From: Oscillatoria sp. HE19RPO
GTDB lineage: Bacteria > Cyanobacteriota > Cyanobacteriia > Cyanobacteriales > Laspinemataceae
Assembly: GCF_024220515.1 (NCBI RefSeq)
Contig: NZ_JAMXOT010000008.1
Location: 1 to 44,815 of the forward strand
DNA length: 44,815 nucleotides
Direction of reading: 5' to 3'
This document shows positions 42,764 to 44,815 of this stretch, piece after piece; within the stretch, counting starts at the first letter, position 1, and the number at the start of each line of letters is the position of its first letter. Under the pieces are notes generated by a model. That model made no database searches, had not been told where the DNA came from, and saw only the letters and a list, made by a program, of their open reading frames with translations. A program made the translations under genes and the position numbers.

Positions 42764-43669
42764 ATGACTCGAATTATTAGTGATGATAGGTCATCTTGTG
42801 TAACAGAAAAGTTGTATTTTATCCACCAACAAATTCATATATTTGGCTGTGATAATTTATACGGGTTTCATCTATTTGAACAACTTATTTATGAATTAGA
42901 AAATAAAATTGATCCAAGAAGCATACTTATCGAAATATCTTGCAAGATTAAGCAGGATCGTTTATATCCAGCTCGTTTTTGCATGGGGTGTGATTTTGGA
43001 GATCCAACTCAGCTCAAGCTGATTTATGATTTCCTTGAGCGAATCTCAGCAAAAACAGATCTGAAATTAGATTATGCATTGTGTAATCGCTTTTTCAATG
43101 AAGACTTTGACTATGAAAAATCAGATGGTTTTATGATCGGAGTTGATCTGAGGCAAGAACCGAGTGAATCCTCTATTGATTTAGCTCTGACAACAACTTG
43201 TCCAGAACAGCAAGAAGCTGCAATTTCGTTACTTAATGATAGAAGCTTAGTAAAAGATGCCAAAAATTTACTATTTGGTAATCCTTTGCATATCAATTTT
43301 GATTTGAATTTGAATGGCGTTAGCAATATAGAGGTTTATCCCTTGATCAATCAAAATCAATGGCAACCAAAAAAGGTGCAGGCTCGATTACAATCTGTCT
43401 TATCACCACCTCTGTTGGAGAAAATATTTTCTATTGATAGTTGCAGTACAATTGCTGTTGGACTGTCACAAGCAAACTCAGCCCGAAAAATCTATTATTA
43501 TTTGGATGATTTAGGTGATTTTTTGAATCATTTCAAGGTCACTGAGGTGATTAAAGAAGTCCATGCTTATTATCAACAACCACCAACTCGCAGAATGTGT
43601 ATTGCTTTGTTAGAGGATGAAATTCAACAAAACACCCTTCAGAATCTGAATTTGTATTACTATATCTGA
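42764..43669 (+). CDS. patF: PatF-type cyanobactin prenyltransferase
   Basis: The 301-residue protein matches the ABBA-fold PatF/LynF/TruF family in length and motifs: FMIGVDLR (about 123-130), NIEVYPLI (188-195), VGLSQAN (232-238), KIYYYL (242-247), HAYYQQP (268-274) and C-terminal NLNLYYY. Family members transfer dimethylallyl groups to Tyr, Trp, Ser/Thr, Arg or peptide termini, and some are inactive. The gene is visibly AT-richer than patD, suggesting separate acquisition. A GAGGG ribosome site precedes the ATG. It lies between the transposase and precursor 4. Confidence 0.9.
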   Translation: MTRIISDDRSSCVTEKLYFIHQQIHIFGCDNLYGFHLFEQLIYELENKIDPRSILIEISCKIKQDRLYPARFCMGCDFGDPTQLKLIYDFLERISAKTDLKLDYALCNRFFNEDFDYEKSDGFMIGVDLRQEPSESSIDLALTTTCPEQQEAAISLLNDRSLVKDAKNLLFGNPLHINFDLNLNGVSNIEVYPLINQNQWQPKKVQARLQSVLSPPLLEKIFSIDSCSTIAVGLSQANSARKIYYYLDDLGDFLNHFKVTEVIKEVHAYYQQPPTRRMCIALLEDEIQQNTLQNLNLYYYI

Positions 43670-43760
43670 CACCCACCGAAGGGGGGAGAATCTACCCCCC
43701 TCCCAGACCCAAACCAGAATTTTTGTGCTTCGCCCACCGCTACCGGGCAGCACAAACAGG

Positions 43761-43778
43761 CTTCTTGACAACAAGAAG
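43761..43778 (+). promoter_or_regulatory. 5' leader hairpin of precursor gene 4
   Basis: CTTCTTG-ACAA-CAAGAAG is the fourth copy of hairpin 1. The following hairpin 2 has one mismatch (GACCAC/GCGGTC). In place of the six-codon ORF this copy has an AAAGAGGT ribosome site before the ATG at 43835. Confidence 0.6.
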
Positions 43779-43834
43779 GGACTGACCACCCCAAGCGGTC
43801 AAACTGTAAACCTAACAAAAGAGGTAAAACTCCA

Positions 43835-44044
43835 ATGAACAAAAAAAACATCTCCCCCAACCCCCAGCAGCCAGTTGACCGCGTTCCTACGGGTCAACTG
43901 CCCAGTGCTTTGGCTGAACTGAGTGAAGAGGCGATCGGCAAGCAAGCCCAGGCCCTCATGGACAGGGATACCTTGGGGACAGAGGTATGGGATAGTGAGA
44001 CCTTGTTGCTGTGGGGGTGTTCCTACGATGGGGACGACGAGTAG
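43835..44044 (+). CDS. patE: Cyanobactin precursor peptide 4 (long predicted core)
   Basis: The 69-residue precursor shares the leader of the other three (NPQQPVDRVPTGQLPSALAE) and the SYDGDDE end. The same 14-residue rule places the core start after QAQALM, giving DRDTLGTEVWDSETLLLWGC, 20 residues. That is the upper end of reported cyanobactin core lengths. It is the only core here with Trp, Thr and Ser. A shorter core ending LLLWGC with later cleavage cannot be excluded. Confidence 0.85.
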   Translation: MNKKNISPNPQQPVDRVPTGQLPSALAELSEEAIGKQAQALMDRDTLGTEVWDSETLLLWGCSYDGDDE

Positions 44045-44160
44045 TCGCGGGGTAATTCTCGATCTTCAAACTTCTCATGAGGACAGCCAGGGCGCTTGGT
44101 TCGCTGCGATGAATTGACGGGCAACCTTCGATACATCGGGGCTGGACCTACTCCCCTTCT
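44045..44160. repeat. Precursor-array spacer after gene 4
   Basis: A shorter, diverged copy of the spacer, including the SQGAWFAAMN-stop reading frame at about 44085-44117, ends near 44150 where the nucleotidyltransferase gene begins on the other strand. Confidence 0.65.

Positions 44161-44815
<655 letters not shown>

Overview
The window comes from a filamentous, Oscillatoriales-type cyanobacterium. The evidence is the many HIP1 octamers (GCGATCGC), the plant-type SUF cluster with its SufR repressor and ferredoxin-thioredoxin reductase catalytic subunit, the split pntA, the many short palindromic intergenic repeats, and a cyanobactin gene cluster. No tRNA, rRNA or CRISPR array was recognised. 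Both window ends lie in dispersed repeats.

Region 1 (1-32.9 kb) is mostly housekeeping. In order it holds: a Coq4-family gene divergent from a TetR regulator that share an operator-like inverted repeat; a lipoprotein; a GNAT/exonuclease pair; murF; a cyanobacterial hypothetical gene; a DUF697-type GTPase; a multi-repeat mechanosensitive-channel-type membrane protein; an SRPBCC protein; a SirB1-type protein; lgt; cobM; a flavin reductase; a MIF-like tautomerase; a Gfo/Idh/MocA oxidoreductase; a MazF-like toxin with its antitoxin; a small gene coupled to a truncated aspartic-protease-like ORF; the transhydrogenase genes pntA1-pntA2-pntB; and the SUF iron-sulfur region (sufR divergent from ftrC-sufB-sufC-sufD-sufS, with two CAAC-N6-GTTG SufR sites between them). 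DUF29 and Uma2 (DUF820) genes follow.

Region 2 (34.1-44.1 kb) is a cyanobactin (RiPP) gene cluster, all on the + strand except one transposase. It contains a PatA-type subtilisin protease, PatB- and PatC-type small proteins, a PatD-type YcaO heterocyclase, four precursor-peptide genes (three only 56 codons long), a PatF-type prenyltransferase, and a RAYT/Y1-type transposase inserted in the precursor array. The predicted cores are FPMIPMC, FPMVPFC, GFLVDRC and a 20-residue one ending LLLWGC. Each ends in Cys followed by an SYDG/SYSG recognition motif, so one C-terminal thiazoline per peptide is expected. No PatG-type macrocyclase/oxidase is present in the window.

The less-described material is around this cluster. 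The precursor genes sit in ~510-bp tandem units whose cores differ while the leaders are nearly identical. Each gene is preceded by two conserved RNA hairpins, one with a compensatory base-pair change, and three of the four by a six-codon ORF overlapping the precursor start. The window also carries a family of TA-flanked MITE-like elements with imperfect terminal inverted repeats. One supplies the 3' end of the TetR gene, two separate patA/patB/patC, and one replaces the 5' end of a nucleotidyltransferase gene. Finally, ~25-nt elements have inserted exactly inside HIP1 sites, and empty and filled sites can be compared within one 146-bp tandem repeat.
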